Assembly (NCBI GenBank): GCA_014240165.1 | Contig: JAAZXM010000041.1 | Coordinates: 1-34,776, forward strand | Reading direction: 5' to 3' | Source of the DNA: Myxococcales bacterium | GTDB taxonomy: Bacteria > Myxococcota_A > UBA9160 > UBA4427 | Length of the DNA stretch: 34,776 bases | Part shown: piece after piece, positions 25,498-33,333 of the stretch | How the letters are laid out: each line of letters begins with the position of its first letter | How positions within the stretch are numbered: position 1 is the first letter of the stretch | Program-made: the position numbers and the translations under genes | The notes under the pieces: generated by a model | What the model saw: only the letters and a program-made list of their open reading frames with translations | Database searches by the model: none | Told to the model about the DNA's origin: nothing

Positions 25498-26817
25498 GTG
25501 CTCAACTGGATCTGGCTGGGACTGGTTCTGGTCTCCATCGCCTACGCGTCCCTGATTCCTGGGCGCATGGCGGAGGTGGCCGGCGCCATCATGGGCGGCG
25601 CTTCTTCGGCCATCACCCTGGTGATCGGGCTGGTGGGCGCCATGGTGTTCTTCCTGGGTCTCACCCGGGTCGCCTTCGACGGTGGGCTCCGGGATTGGCT
25701 CGGCCGTGTCCTGGCCCCGCTGGCGCGGCGCCTCTTCCCCGAGGTGCCCAGCGACCATCCCGCCATGGGGGCCATGGTGATGAATATGTCCTCCAACATG
25801 ATGGGCCTGGGCAATGCCGCCACGCCCTTCGGCCTCAAGGCCATGGCCGAATTGGCGCGCCTCAATACGATGCCCGGCGTCGCGACCAACGCCATGGTTC
25901 TCTTCCTCGCCATCAACACCAGCGCCATCACTCTTTTCCCGCCCTTTGGCACCATCGCCGTGCGCCAGGCCGCGGGTTCCGCCGATCCCTGGGCGATCTG
26001 GGTCCCGACACTGATCGCCACCACCTGTTCGACCCTCGCCGCGGTCACCGCCTATTTCCTGCTCGCCCGGCTGCCCGTCTTTCGCGCCCGCCCCCTGGCA
26101 CACCCGCCGGCGTCCAGCGTTGAACTCGAGTCCGATGCCGAGGAAGAAAAGACAGAGGCCCAGCCATCCGAGGAACCATCGGGGCCCCTCTGGGTCCGCC
26201 GCGCGGTGCTGGCCGCATTCGCTTTGACGGTCCTGGTGGGGCTCGGGACCGAGATCGCTCGCCTGGCCCCGGAATTGGGCGCGGCCGGGGCCATCAAGGA
26301 GATCGTCCGCGACTGGCTGCTTCCGCTGCTGGTGGCTGGCCTGCTGCTGATCGGCGTGAGTTCCGGCGTGCGGGTCTACGATTCGATGATCGCGGGCGCC
26401 CGGGAGGGCTTGGACGTCGCGGTGCGCATCGTGCCCTACATGGTGGCGATCCTCGTCGCCGTCGCGATGTTTCGGGCTTCCGGCGCCCTGGACCTGATGA
26501 TCGGAGCGCTGGATCCGTACACGAGCGCGGTGGGGGTTCCCGCCGAGGTTCTCCCCATGGCCTTGCTCCGCCCCCTATCCGGATCGGGGGCTTTCGGGGT
26601 GATGAGCGAGATCATCACCACCTACGGGCCGGACACGTTCATCGGCTACCTCACCTGTACCCTGATGGGCTCGACCGAAACGACGTTCTACGTACTGGCT
26701 CTCTACCTGGGCGCGGCGGGGGTGGTGGACGGCCGCCATGCCCTGGCGGCGTGCCTGATCGGCGACCTGGGCGGCTTCGTGGGCGCCGTCGCGGCCTGCC
26801 ATTGGTTCTTCGGTTAG
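25498..26817 (+). CDS. SpmA-SpmB fusion (nucleoside recognition / Gate domain) membrane protein
   Basis: This 439-residue polytopic protein joins two halves. The first (about 1-197) matches spore maturation protein A, with NMSSNMMGLGNAATPFG (96-112). The second (about 262-439) matches SpmB, with RPLSGSGAFGVMSEI and TCTLMGSTETTFYVLA. A charged Glu/Pro-rich cytoplasmic linker (about 198-235) joins them. In Bacillus the separate SpmA and SpmB act with the carboxypeptidase DacB in spore-core dehydration; in Gram-negative bacteria the function is unknown and transport of a small molecule is likely. The start is GTG 25498 with GGGGGA five bases upstream. Confidence 0.85.
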   Translation: MLNWIWLGLVLVSIAYASLIPGRMAEVAGAIMGGASSAITLVIGLVGAMVFFLGLTRVAFDGGLRDWLGRVLAPLARRLFPEVPSDHPAMGAMVMNMSSNMMGLGNAATPFGLKAMAELARLNTMPGVATNAMVLFLAINTSAITLFPPFGTIAVRQAAGSADPWAIWVPTLIATTCSTLAAVTAYFLLARLPVFRARPLAHPPASSVELESDAEEEKTEAQPSEEPSGPLWVRRAVLAAFALTVLVGLGTEIARLAPELGAAGAIKEIVRDWLLPLLVAGLLLIGVSSGVRVYDSMIAGAREGLDVAVRIVPYMVAILVAVAMFRASGALDLMIGALDPYTSAVGVPAEVLPMALLRPLSGSGAFGVMSEIITTYGPDTFIGYLTCTLMGSTETTFYVLALYLGAAGVVDGRHALAACLIGDLGGFVGAVAACHWFFG

Positions 26818-26829
26818 GCGGCCCCCGCG

Positions 26830-27894
26830 GTGATGGAGCCAGGCGCAGCCGACTCCCAACGGGCCGAAATCGTCCAGCGGGTTGAGGCCCTCGTAGCGTG
26901 GCGGGTCTCGGGGATAGAGCCGGTCGAGCCCGGGCTCGACGTCCGGCGCTTCTACCGGGTTCGGCTCCAAGGCGATCAGGCCCCCCCGAGCCTGATCGCG
27001 CGCATCGATCCTGAGCCGGGCCCAGAATCCGACCTCGAGCCGGTCCGCTCCCTCTTCGCGCAACACGGCCTGCCCGTGCCCGGACGCCACGGGGGGGCGC
27101 CGGGAATCGAGTTGCTCGAGGACCTCGGCGACCAGAACCTGGAAACTCTGGCGGCCTCCGCCGGCGAAGACCGGCGCCGGGCACTCTACGCCGAGGCCTG
27201 CGCGCTGGTGCCGCGAATCCAGGCGCTCCCGGCCCCCTTCGAGCGCGCCCTGGACCACGCACTCATCGCAAGCAAGGCCCGGAAATGGCTCGAATGGGTC
27301 CTTCCCCTGGCCCTGGGCCGGGACGCGAGCCCGGCCGAGGAATCCGTCGTCACCCGCGCGTTCGATCTCGTGGCCGGCGTCTGCGAAAGGGCCCCGCAAC
27401 GCCTGGCCCACCGCGACTTCAAGGCCGCCAACTTGATTCTTCGCCCCCCTTCCCCCGAGCGCGCCGAAGCGCTCTGCATGATCGACCTCCAGGGCGCCTT
27501 CACGGCGCCGCCGGAATACGACCTGGTCTGCCTGCTGCGCGATTCCCAGGTTCCCCTGACCGAGGCATTCGTTCGGGCCCGGCTCGATGCGATCCGCCCT
27601 GCCCTGCCCGGCGCGCCCGAGGCCGAAGAGTTCGCGCGGCGCTTCGACCTGATCACCGTGGTCCGGGTCGCGAAGGACATCGCCCACTACGTGCACGCCG
27701 CCCATGCGCGGGGTGATCGCCGCTACCTTCCCTTCGTTCCCCAGGGCCTCGTCCAACTCAAGGCTGCGGCCCAGCGTGCAGGCGCGCGCGACCCCGCCCT
27801 GCTGGCCTTCGCCGAACTGGTTGACCCTTTGCCCGAACGAATCGAAATCCCCCGCGCGCCCGGAGAACAACGGGGGGCCCCATGCGAGCCATGA
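26830..27894 (+). CDS. AmgK-like aminosugar kinase (phosphotransferase family)
   Basis: This 354-residue cytoplasmic protein is of the aminoglycoside phosphotransferase fold. The catalytic loop is HRDFKAANLI (His194-Asp196), the metal-binding Asp is Asp219 in MIDLQG, and APPEYDLVCLLRDS follows, very like AmgK. AmgK phosphorylates MurNAc and GlcNAc at C1. The next gene overlaps by 13 bp and encodes a MurU-like enzyme, the usual partner, which raises confidence in MurNAc-1-phosphate formation. The start could be GTG 26830 or ATG 26833; AGGCGG overlaps the preceding stop. Confidence 0.8.
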   Translation: MMEPGAADSQRAEIVQRVEALVAWRVSGIEPVEPGLDVRRFYRVRLQGDQAPPSLIARIDPEPGPESDLEPVRSLFAQHGLPVPGRHGGAPGIELLEDLGDQNLETLAASAGEDRRRALYAEACALVPRIQALPAPFERALDHALIASKARKWLEWVLPLALGRDASPAEESVVTRAFDLVAGVCERAPQRLAHRDFKAANLILRPPSPERAEALCMIDLQGAFTAPPEYDLVCLLRDSQVPLTEAFVRARLDAIRPALPGAPEAEEFARRFDLITVVRVAKDIAHYVHAAHARGDRRYLPFVPQGLVQLKAAAQRAGARDPALLAFAELVDPLPERIEIPRAPGEQRGAPCEP

Positions 27895-28826
27895 TCCTCG
27901 CGGCGGGCCTCGGCACGCGAATGGGATCGCTCTCGCGGCTCCGGGCCAAGCCCGCCCTGCCCGTGCTGGGACGGCCCGTGCTCGCCTGGCTACTCGAACT
28001 CCTCTCCCATCATGGCGTCGAAGAAGTCTGCATCAACCTTCATCATCTGCCGGAAACCGTCGAGGAGGCCGTCGAGGGTTTCGCGCCGCCCAACCTCTCG
28101 ATCGTCTACTCCCGGGAAGCCGACCCTCTGGGCACCGGGGGCGGGATCGCCGGCGCCCGGGATTTCCTCGCGGCAAGCGATCCCTCCATCGTGCTCGCCG
28201 GCGACATGATTCTCGACTGCGACCTCTCGGGCCTGATCGCCCAGCACCGCGAAGCCCGCAGCGCGGCCACCCTGCTGATGGCGCAGCCCTCACCCGAGCG
28301 CGCCGACTACGGCACCCTGGGCATCGCGGACGACGGCGCCCTGCGCCGCATTGCCGATCGCTTCGACCTCGGGGGCGAGAGCGCTTCGGGCCTCTTCGTG
28401 GGCGTCCGACTTCTCTCTCCCGGAGTCTTCGACGATCTCCCCCAGCGGCCAACCGGGACCCCCTTCGAAGATCTCTCCGATTGGTGGGCCCCGCTGCTGG
28501 CTGGCGGACGAAGAGATATTCGGGGCCATTTCGCTCTGCCCGAAAAACTCGTCTGGCAACCCGTGGGAACCCCCGCCGAATACCTCGAGGCGAACCTCGC
28601 GCTGCCCGCGCTTTCCTTCATCGACGAAGCCGACCGCCTCGTCCCGGGAACCCGCGTGCTCGACCGGGATCAACTCGTACTCGGCGCCGAGGCCGAATTG
28701 GCTGACGGCGCACGGCTGCGGCGCTGCGTTGTCTGGGAAGGAGAGCGCGTTCCCGCGGACCTGATCGCCGAAGAGGGCATCTTTGCCGGCGATGCCTTCC
28801 ATTCCTGTCGCGCGTTGAACCGCTAG
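27882..28826 (+). CDS. MurU-like sugar-1-phosphate nucleotidyltransferase
   Basis: This 314-residue enzyme begins with MRAMILAAGLGTRM, the nucleotide-binding loop of the family, with Lys23 in the AKPALPVLG stretch and LAGDMI as the metal-site Asp region. MurU converts MurNAc-1-phosphate and UTP to UDP-MurNAc, bypassing de novo synthesis and fosfomycin-sensitive MurA. At 314 residues it is longer than Pseudomonas MurU (roughly 220), with an extra C-terminal part (about 230-314, VPGTRVLDRDQLVLG and GARLRRCVVWEG) that looks like a short left-handed beta-helix. A general nucleotidyltransferase role is therefore also possible. Confidence 0.8.
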   Translation: MRAMILAAGLGTRMGSLSRLRAKPALPVLGRPVLAWLLELLSHHGVEEVCINLHHLPETVEEAVEGFAPPNLSIVYSREADPLGTGGGIAGARDFLAASDPSIVLAGDMILDCDLSGLIAQHREARSAATLLMAQPSPERADYGTLGIADDGALRRIADRFDLGGESASGLFVGVRLLSPGVFDDLPQRPTGTPFEDLSDWWAPLLAGGRRDIRGHFALPEKLVWQPVGTPAEYLEANLALPALSFIDEADRLVPGTRVLDRDQLVLGAEAELADGARLRRCVVWEGERVPADLIAEEGIFAGDAFHSCRALNR

Positions 28827-28829
28827 GCT

Positions 28830-28835
28830 TATAAG
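28830..28835 (+). promoter_or_regulatory. Possible -10 element ahead of the MBL-fold gene
   Basis: TATAAG lies 42 bases before the TTG start of the hydrolase gene and just after the MurU-like stop. No good -35 is visible at 16-18 bases upstream. AGGAG at 28861-28865 is the ribosome binding site. Confidence 0.2.
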
Positions 28836-28876
28836 ACCCCGCACCCTCGCCGCGTGCAGTAGGAGAATATCGAGCC

Positions 28877-29614
28877 TTGGATGAAGTCGTCTTCGTAGGA
28901 ACAAGCGACGCTTTCGGTGCGGGCGGGCGGCGCCAGTCGGCGGTCCTCGTCCGCGGCCCACGCGGCGCGCTCCTGATGGATTGCGGCGCAACCACCAACA
29001 CCGGCCTGGCCGAGTTGGGCATCCAGCGCGACGAAATCGAAACACTCCTGGTTTCGCATTTTCACGGCGACCATTTCGGCGGCATCCCCCTCTTCCTGCT
29101 GGCGGCGATGTACGAGGACAATAGAAAACAGCCGCTGACCATCGCCGGCCCGCCCGGAATCGAGGAGCGGGTCCGCGCCCTGGCCCAAGCCATGGGGCAC
29201 GGTCTCGACACCCACGAATTGCCCTTCTCTCTCTCGTTTCACGAGGTCACGGCGGAGACGAATGAGGAAATCGGGCCCGCCCGGGTCCGTGCCTTCGAGA
29301 CCCAGCACCAGATCGAGGCCCACCCGCACGGCTACAGGGTCGATCTCGGGGGCGCCAAGCTGGCCTATTCGGGCGATACCGGTTGGTTCGAGGGCCTGCC
29401 CGGACAAATCGCCGGCGTCGACCTCTTCGTATGCGAATGCACGCTCTTCGACCATCGCCTGGACTTCCATCTGAGCCTCGACGAGATCAGCGAGCACCGC
29501 GCCCAAATGGATATCGGGCGACTTATCCTGACCCACCTCGGAAGCGAAATGTCCAGGCGGCGCGGCGAGGTCGAGTTCGAAACCGCCGATGACGGCTTCT
29601 CCCTGACCCTCTGA
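28877..29614 (+). CDS. Metallo-beta-lactamase-fold hydrolase (RNase Z-like)
   Basis: This 245-residue protein shows the metal-binding HFHGDH motif (61-66), SGDTGWF further on, and LTHLGS near the C-terminus, the dinuclear-zinc pattern of the fold. The family includes RNase Z, phosphodiesterases and many hydrolases, and the sequence alone does not pick the substrate. The start is TTG 28877 with AGGAG upstream; an ATG four bases on is out of frame. Its place between the MurU-like and AnmK genes suggests but does not prove a role in muropeptide sugar handling. Confidence 0.8.
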   Translation: MDEVVFVGTSDAFGAGGRRQSAVLVRGPRGALLMDCGATTNTGLAELGIQRDEIETLLVSHFHGDHFGGIPLFLLAAMYEDNRKQPLTIAGPPGIEERVRALAQAMGHGLDTHELPFSLSFHEVTAETNEEIGPARVRAFETQHQIEAHPHGYRVDLGGAKLAYSGDTGWFEGLPGQIAGVDLFVCECTLFDHRLDFHLSLDEISEHRAQMDIGRLILTHLGSEMSRRRGEVEFETADDGFSLTL

Positions 29615-29624
29615 CCCGGCGCGC

Positions 29625-29644
29625 TCGGGGCCCCAGTGCCCCGA
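29625..29644. terminator. Hairpin between convergent genes (possible bidirectional terminator)
   Basis: TCGGGGC and GCCCCGA pair perfectly over seven bases with a six-base loop, in the 37-bp gap between the convergent MBL-fold and anmK genes. No U-tract follows on either strand, so terminator strength is uncertain. Confidence 0.4.
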
Positions 29645-29651
29645 TGCACAA

Positions 29652-30815
29652 TCACTCGTCCGGGGGACCGCCCACCAGGGCGCCGAGCACCGCGGCCCGG
29701 GAGGCCCCCGTGCATTGCGGCAGGTGATTCGGCAAACCCAGCAGGGTATTGCGGCCGAGCAGCGCGAAGGCCATGGCTTCAGCGGCATCCGCCGGCACCC
29801 CACACGCGTCGAAGGGGTCGATCGCGATGCCCGGGAGCGCCCGGCCCAGGGCTTCCATCACCGCGGGATTCGCGGCGCCGCCACCCCCCACCAGGAGCCG
29901 CTCGCCCGCGCCTTGCCAACCGGGCAGCCAGCGTCCGCAAGCCAGGGCAATGCCCTCGGCGGTGTAGGCCACCAGGGTGGCCAGCAGATCATCATCCCCG
30001 CGATCGGGCTCGATCCGGCGCCACTCGGCCAGGATCTCGGCGCAGCGGGCTCGACCATAGCGCTCGCGGCCCGTGGACTTCGGGGGCGCCTGGTCGAGGT
30101 AGCTGTCATCCAATAATTCGGCGAGGAAGGCCGGGCTCAGCGAGCCGCGCCGGGCCCGGGCCCCATCGCGGTCCATCGACTCGGCACCACCGGAGAGCAA
30201 TTCCACCACGCCATCCACCAGGCTGTTGGCGGGACCCACGTCGAAGGCGAGCACCGACTCCGCATCTCCGCCCGCCGGCAACCAAGTCAGGTTCGCGATG
30301 CCGCCCAGGTTCAGGACCGCGCGGCTCTCGCTCGCATCGGCGAAGGCCGCATGGTGGAAGAAAGGCGCGAGGGGCGCGCCCTGCCCCCCGGCCGCCATGT
30401 CGCCCGGACGAAAATCGCCCACCACGCGGCAACCCGTCCGCTCGGCGATGAGGGCCAACGAACCGATTTGGAGCGTGCCGCCCCGCTCGGGGTGATGGGC
30501 GATGGTCTGGCCGTGGGAGGCCACGGCGTCAATCGAGGCCAACTCCACGCCCGCGCTTTCCGCCACCGCCCGGGCCGCCTCGGCGAAGCGCTCGCCCAGA
30601 CATCGATCCAGGGAGACGAGTTCCGCCAGGACGTCGGGGCCCGGAACCTCCCCCGCCGCCAGGGCATGAATCCGCGCCCGCTCGGCCGAAGCCAGGGGGA
30701 CCTCGATGGCACCCCGCAAGGTAAAAGGGCGGGGCGATGTACCCCCGGGCCACTCGACGAGGGCGGCGTCCACCGCATCCGCCGACGTTCCCGACATGAG
30801 ACCGATCACCCGCAT
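29652..30815 (-). CDS. anmK: Anhydro-N-acetylmuramic acid kinase AnmK
   Basis: This 387-residue cytoplasmic enzyme hydrolyses the 1,6-anhydro bond of anhMurNAc and phosphorylates it to MurNAc-6-phosphate. The N-terminal signature GLMSGTSADAVDAAL (5-19) and the conserved SHGQTIAHHP, FRPGDMAAGGQGAPL and NLGGIAN stretches are all present; the length is slightly above the E. coli enzyme. It is convergent with the MBL-fold gene. MurQ and MupP, either of which would take MurNAc-6-phosphate onward, are not in this window. Confidence 0.93.
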   Translation of the reverse strand: MRVIGLMSGTSADAVDAALVEWPGGTSPRPFTLRGAIEVPLASAERARIHALAAGEVPGPDVLAELVSLDRCLGERFAEAARAVAESAGVELASIDAVASHGQTIAHHPERGGTLQIGSLALIAERTGCRVVGDFRPGDMAAGGQGAPLAPFFHHAAFADASESRAVLNLGGIANLTWLPAGGDAESVLAFDVGPANSLVDGVVELLSGGAESMDRDGARARRGSLSPAFLAELLDDSYLDQAPPKSTGRERYGRARCAEILAEWRRIEPDRGDDDLLATLVAYTAEGIALACGRWLPGWQGAGERLLVGGGGAANPAVMEALGRALPGIAIDPFDACGVPADAAEAMAFALLGRNTLLGLPNHLPQCTGASRAAVLGALVGGPPDE

Positions 30816-30894
30816 GGACGGGAGCTTAGGCCGGATTCGGCGTCCGGGGAGTCGAAGGGGAGAGGAAGAAGTTCAGACGCTCTCGCGAGGCCAT

Positions 30895-30936
30895 AGGACA
30901 AGTCCTTGACATCCCTCTTTAATTCTCCAACATAAG
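30895..30936 (+). promoter_or_regulatory. Candidate sigma-70 promoter for the glycan operon
   Basis: A perfect TTGACA (30906-30911) is followed by 19 bases and CATAAG (30931-30936). The spacer is slightly long. An inverted repeat, AGGAC-AA-GTCCT (30895-30906), abuts the -35 element and could be an operator. The transcript would run through the structured leader to the small membrane protein at 31089. Confidence 0.4.
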
Positions 30937-30965
30937 CCGCTTCATCCTGCCGGGTCGGGGCACTC

Positions 30966-31052
30966 TCCGCCGGCCCCCTTAGTGTTCTTCTCCGGTCTTT
31001 TCGACCGGGCCCGAAGCCAACTCGGGCAGGCTCCGACCGGTCATACGGCGGA
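30966..31052 (+). other. Candidate structured RNA leader with three nested helices
   Basis: The outer helix pairs TCCGCCG (30966-30972) with CGGCGGA (31046-31052). Inside it are two perfect hairpins, CCGGTC/GACCGG (30992-31008, five-base loop) and GCCCGA/TCGGGC (31009-31027, seven-base loop). A second GACCGG at 31035-31040 could compete for CCGGTC. The element ends 36 bases before the start codon at 31089. It does not match a riboswitch class I know. Confidence 0.35.
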
Positions 31053-31088
31053 CCCGCGAACCCCAGAAATGTCGGAGTACAGCGACCC

Positions 31089-31382
31089 ATGAACCAAGCG
31101 TCTCGTATCCAGGGCTGGACGATCTGTGCAGCCGCCGCCGTGCTGGCCGCGGCCTTCATTCTCGGCCTCCTCAACCAGAGTTATTGGGCCATCGCTTTGC
31201 CCGTGGCGGCCCTGACGCTCTTCGTCCTCGGCCTGGCGGGCTGGGTCGGCTACACCATCGCGACCATTCAGGTCGAAGCCGACCCGCTCCCCGAAGTGCT
31301 CGTCGCCGAGCCCGCCGAGGGCGAATCCAGCCCTGAGCCTTCGACGGCCAACGCCGGCTCGAACGCCAGCGAATCGGCCTGA
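31089..31382 (+). CDS. Small two-helix membrane protein
   Basis: This 97-residue protein has two membrane helices (about 9-28 and 33-58) and a Glu/Pro/Ser-rich C-terminal tail (about 62-97). I do not recognise the family. GGAG lies about 13 bases before the ATG, a long spacing. It precedes the first glycosyltransferase by 12 bp, so it is probably co-transcribed with the sugar-transfer genes; it could tether or scaffold them at the inner membrane. Confidence 0.65.
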   Translation: MNQASRIQGWTICAAAAVLAAAFILGLLNQSYWAIALPVAALTLFVLGLAGWVGYTIATIQVEADPLPEVLVAEPAEGESSPEPSTANAGSNASESA

Positions 31383-31394
31383 GCGGTCGTTCCC

Positions 31395-32654
31395 ATGCGC
31401 ATCGCTCTGCTCACTTACCGCGGAAATATGTTCTGCGGCGGCCAGGGAATCTACGCCGCCTACCTGGCGCGCGAATGGCAGAAGGCCGGCCACGACGTGC
31501 ATGTCTTTGCGGGCCCGCCCCTGCCCGAACTGGCCCCGGGGATCCCGCTCCACGAGATTCCCAACGACAATGTCTTCGCGGGGGAGATGCCCGATTTCTT
31601 CAAACCCACGCAGCCTCTCTCCCTGCTCAAGCCCCTGAGTCTCTGGGAACTCGGCGTCTCGCGCCTCGGAGTCTTCCCCGAGATGCAGACCTTTGGTTTT
31701 CGCCTCCTGCGCCGCTGGCCCGAAATCCAAAAGAAGCACAATTTTGACATTGTCTTTGACAACCAATGCCTGTCCTGGGGCCTGCTCGGAATCCGGGCCA
31801 TGGGGACGCCGGTGGTTTCGGTCATTCACCACCCGCTGCATATCGACCGGGAAGCCGACTACTCCATCGACCCTCGGCTGATCAAGAAAATCAAGCGCAC
31901 GCTCTATTTCCCCCTCTTCATGCAGCAGCAGGTGGCGCCGCGCCTCGACCGAATCGTCACGGTCAGCCAGGCCTCGGCCCACGAGATCGAGCGCTATTTC
32001 GGCATCCCCACCAAGAATGTTCCCGTGGTCTACAACGGAACCGACACCGATCTCTTCAAGCCCATTCCCGGCGTAAAGAAAGAGACCGACATGCTCTTCG
32101 TCGGCCGCACAGAAGACCGCAAAAAGGGCATCGGAACCATGCTCGAAGCCCTTTCGATGCTCCCCGACGACATCACCCTGAAAATCGTGGACGGCCGGAT
32201 CCCCGAAGACGGACTCGTGCCTCGCCTGATCCAGAAATACGGGCTCCAGAGCCGGGTCAAGATCGTCGACCGTATGCTGACTGTGCCCGAGCTCGTGGAG
32301 CAGTACTCCACGGCCCGGATCGCGATCGTCCCCTCTTTCTTCGAGGGCTTTGGATTCCCCGCCAGCGAAGCCATGGCCTGCGGGCTGGCGGTGATCGCCA
32401 ATGCGGCGGGGGCCCTGCCCGAAGTCGTGGGCACCGACGGCCACGCGGGTCGCCTGGTTCCCATGCGCGACTCCCGGGCCATGGCGGACGCCATGGCGGA
32501 CGTACTTTCGGACCCCGACAAGACCGCGCGCCTGGGACGCGCCGCGCGACGGCGGGTCGAGCGGGTCTTTCAATGGAGCGACGCGGCCGCGGGCCTCGTC
32601 GATGTCTTCGAGGAAACGCTGCGTGCTTCTCACCGTCGATCTCGAGCGGCTTGA
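31395..32654 (+). CDS. GT4-family glycosyltransferase (first of a paralogous pair)
   Basis: This 419-residue retaining glycosyltransferase has a GT-B fold: an N-terminal acceptor domain beginning LLTYRGNMFCGGQGIYAAYL (5-24) and a C-terminal nucleotide-sugar domain with DMLFVGRTEDRKKGI and the EX7E motif (FEGFGFPASEAM). The Gly-rich loop and Glu pair are intact. The donor and acceptor are not visible from sequence. It shares the rare RGNM-CGGQGIY start and the IHHPL segment with the protein at 33326, so the two arose by duplication. Its 3' end overlaps the methyltransferase gene by 32 bp. Confidence 0.9.
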   Translation: MRIALLTYRGNMFCGGQGIYAAYLAREWQKAGHDVHVFAGPPLPELAPGIPLHEIPNDNVFAGEMPDFFKPTQPLSLLKPLSLWELGVSRLGVFPEMQTFGFRLLRRWPEIQKKHNFDIVFDNQCLSWGLLGIRAMGTPVVSVIHHPLHIDREADYSIDPRLIKKIKRTLYFPLFMQQQVAPRLDRIVTVSQASAHEIERYFGIPTKNVPVVYNGTDTDLFKPIPGVKKETDMLFVGRTEDRKKGIGTMLEALSMLPDDITLKIVDGRIPEDGLVPRLIQKYGLQSRVKIVDRMLTVPELVEQYSTARIAIVPSFFEGFGFPASEAMACGLAVIANAAGALPEVVGTDGHAGRLVPMRDSRAMADAMADVLSDPDKTARLGRAARRRVERVFQWSDAAAGLVDVFEETLRASHRRSRAA

Positions 32655-33333
32655 CGTCCGGTCGGGCGACCTGGTGCTCGATGCGGGTTGCGGCGAAGGC
32701 CGCCACTGCTTCGGGTGCCTGGAACGCGGCGCCCGGGTGGTCGGCCTTGACCTGGACTTCGACTCCCTTCGCCTGGCGTCCCGTCGCCTGCGCGGCCGGG
32801 CCAGCGAAATGGGGTCGCTGGGCGAGATGAACCAGGGCGACGCCTTCCGTCTGCCCTACGCCAACGAAACCTTCGACCGCATCATCTGCTCCGAGGTCAT
32901 GGAACACGTCCACGATTATGTGGGGGCCGTGCGGGAACTCGCCCGGGTGACCCGGCCCGGGGGCCGACTGGCCATCACGATCCCCACCGCCACCAGCGAA
33001 CACCTCTACCTGCGGCTCGGCGATGATTATTTCGAGAGCCCAGGCGGGCATATCCGAATCTTCAAGCCGAGAAAACTGGCCGAGGGCATGGCACGCGCCG
33101 GCCTGGGCACCGTGGGGGTCGGCTTCGCCCACGGTTTCCACACGCCCTATTGGGTGCTGCGTTCGATCATGAACCTGCCCTCCGCCGACGACAGCGCCCT
33201 GGTCCGCATCTACCGCAAATTTCTCATCCAGATCACAGGCTCACCCCTGATGGACCGCATCGAGAAGCAAGTACTCGATCGCATCTGCCCGAAAAGCTTG
33301 ATCCTCTACGCCGAGAAACCGGCCCGTGCCTGA
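32623..33333 (+). CDS. Class I SAM-dependent methyltransferase
   Basis: This 236-residue enzyme starts at GTG 32623 inside the end of the upstream glycosyltransferase gene, with GAGG nine bases before it; the longer frame from 32401 is a shadow of that gene. It has SAM motif I DAGCGEG (20-26), acidic motif II GLDLDF, and motif IV FDRIICSEVMEHV, with LARVTRPGGRLAITIP after. The C-terminal part from about residue 135 is unusually long and may bind the substrate. Between two glycosyltransferases, the probable target is a sugar or lipid-linked sugar, but this is inference. Confidence 0.85.
   Translation: MLLTVDLERLDVRSGDLVLDAGCGEGRHCFGCLERGARVVGLDLDFDSLRLASRRLRGRASEMGSLGEMNQGDAFRLPYANETFDRIICSEVMEHVHDYVGAVRELARVTRPGGRLAITIPTATSEHLYLRLGDDYFESPGGHIRIFKPRKLAEGMARAGLGTVGVGFAHGFHTPYWVLRSIMNLPSADDSALVRIYRKFLIQITGSPLMDRIEKQVLDRICPKSLILYAEKPARA

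Noticed and set aside
28877-29614. MupP phosphatase
   Set aside because: MupP is a HAD-type protein; this one has the metallo-beta-lactamase HxHxDH motif.
31041-32633. A 530-codon minus-strand open frame
   Set aside because: It is antisense to the first glycosyltransferase and the small membrane protein; it is Gly/Asp/His-rich with no motif.
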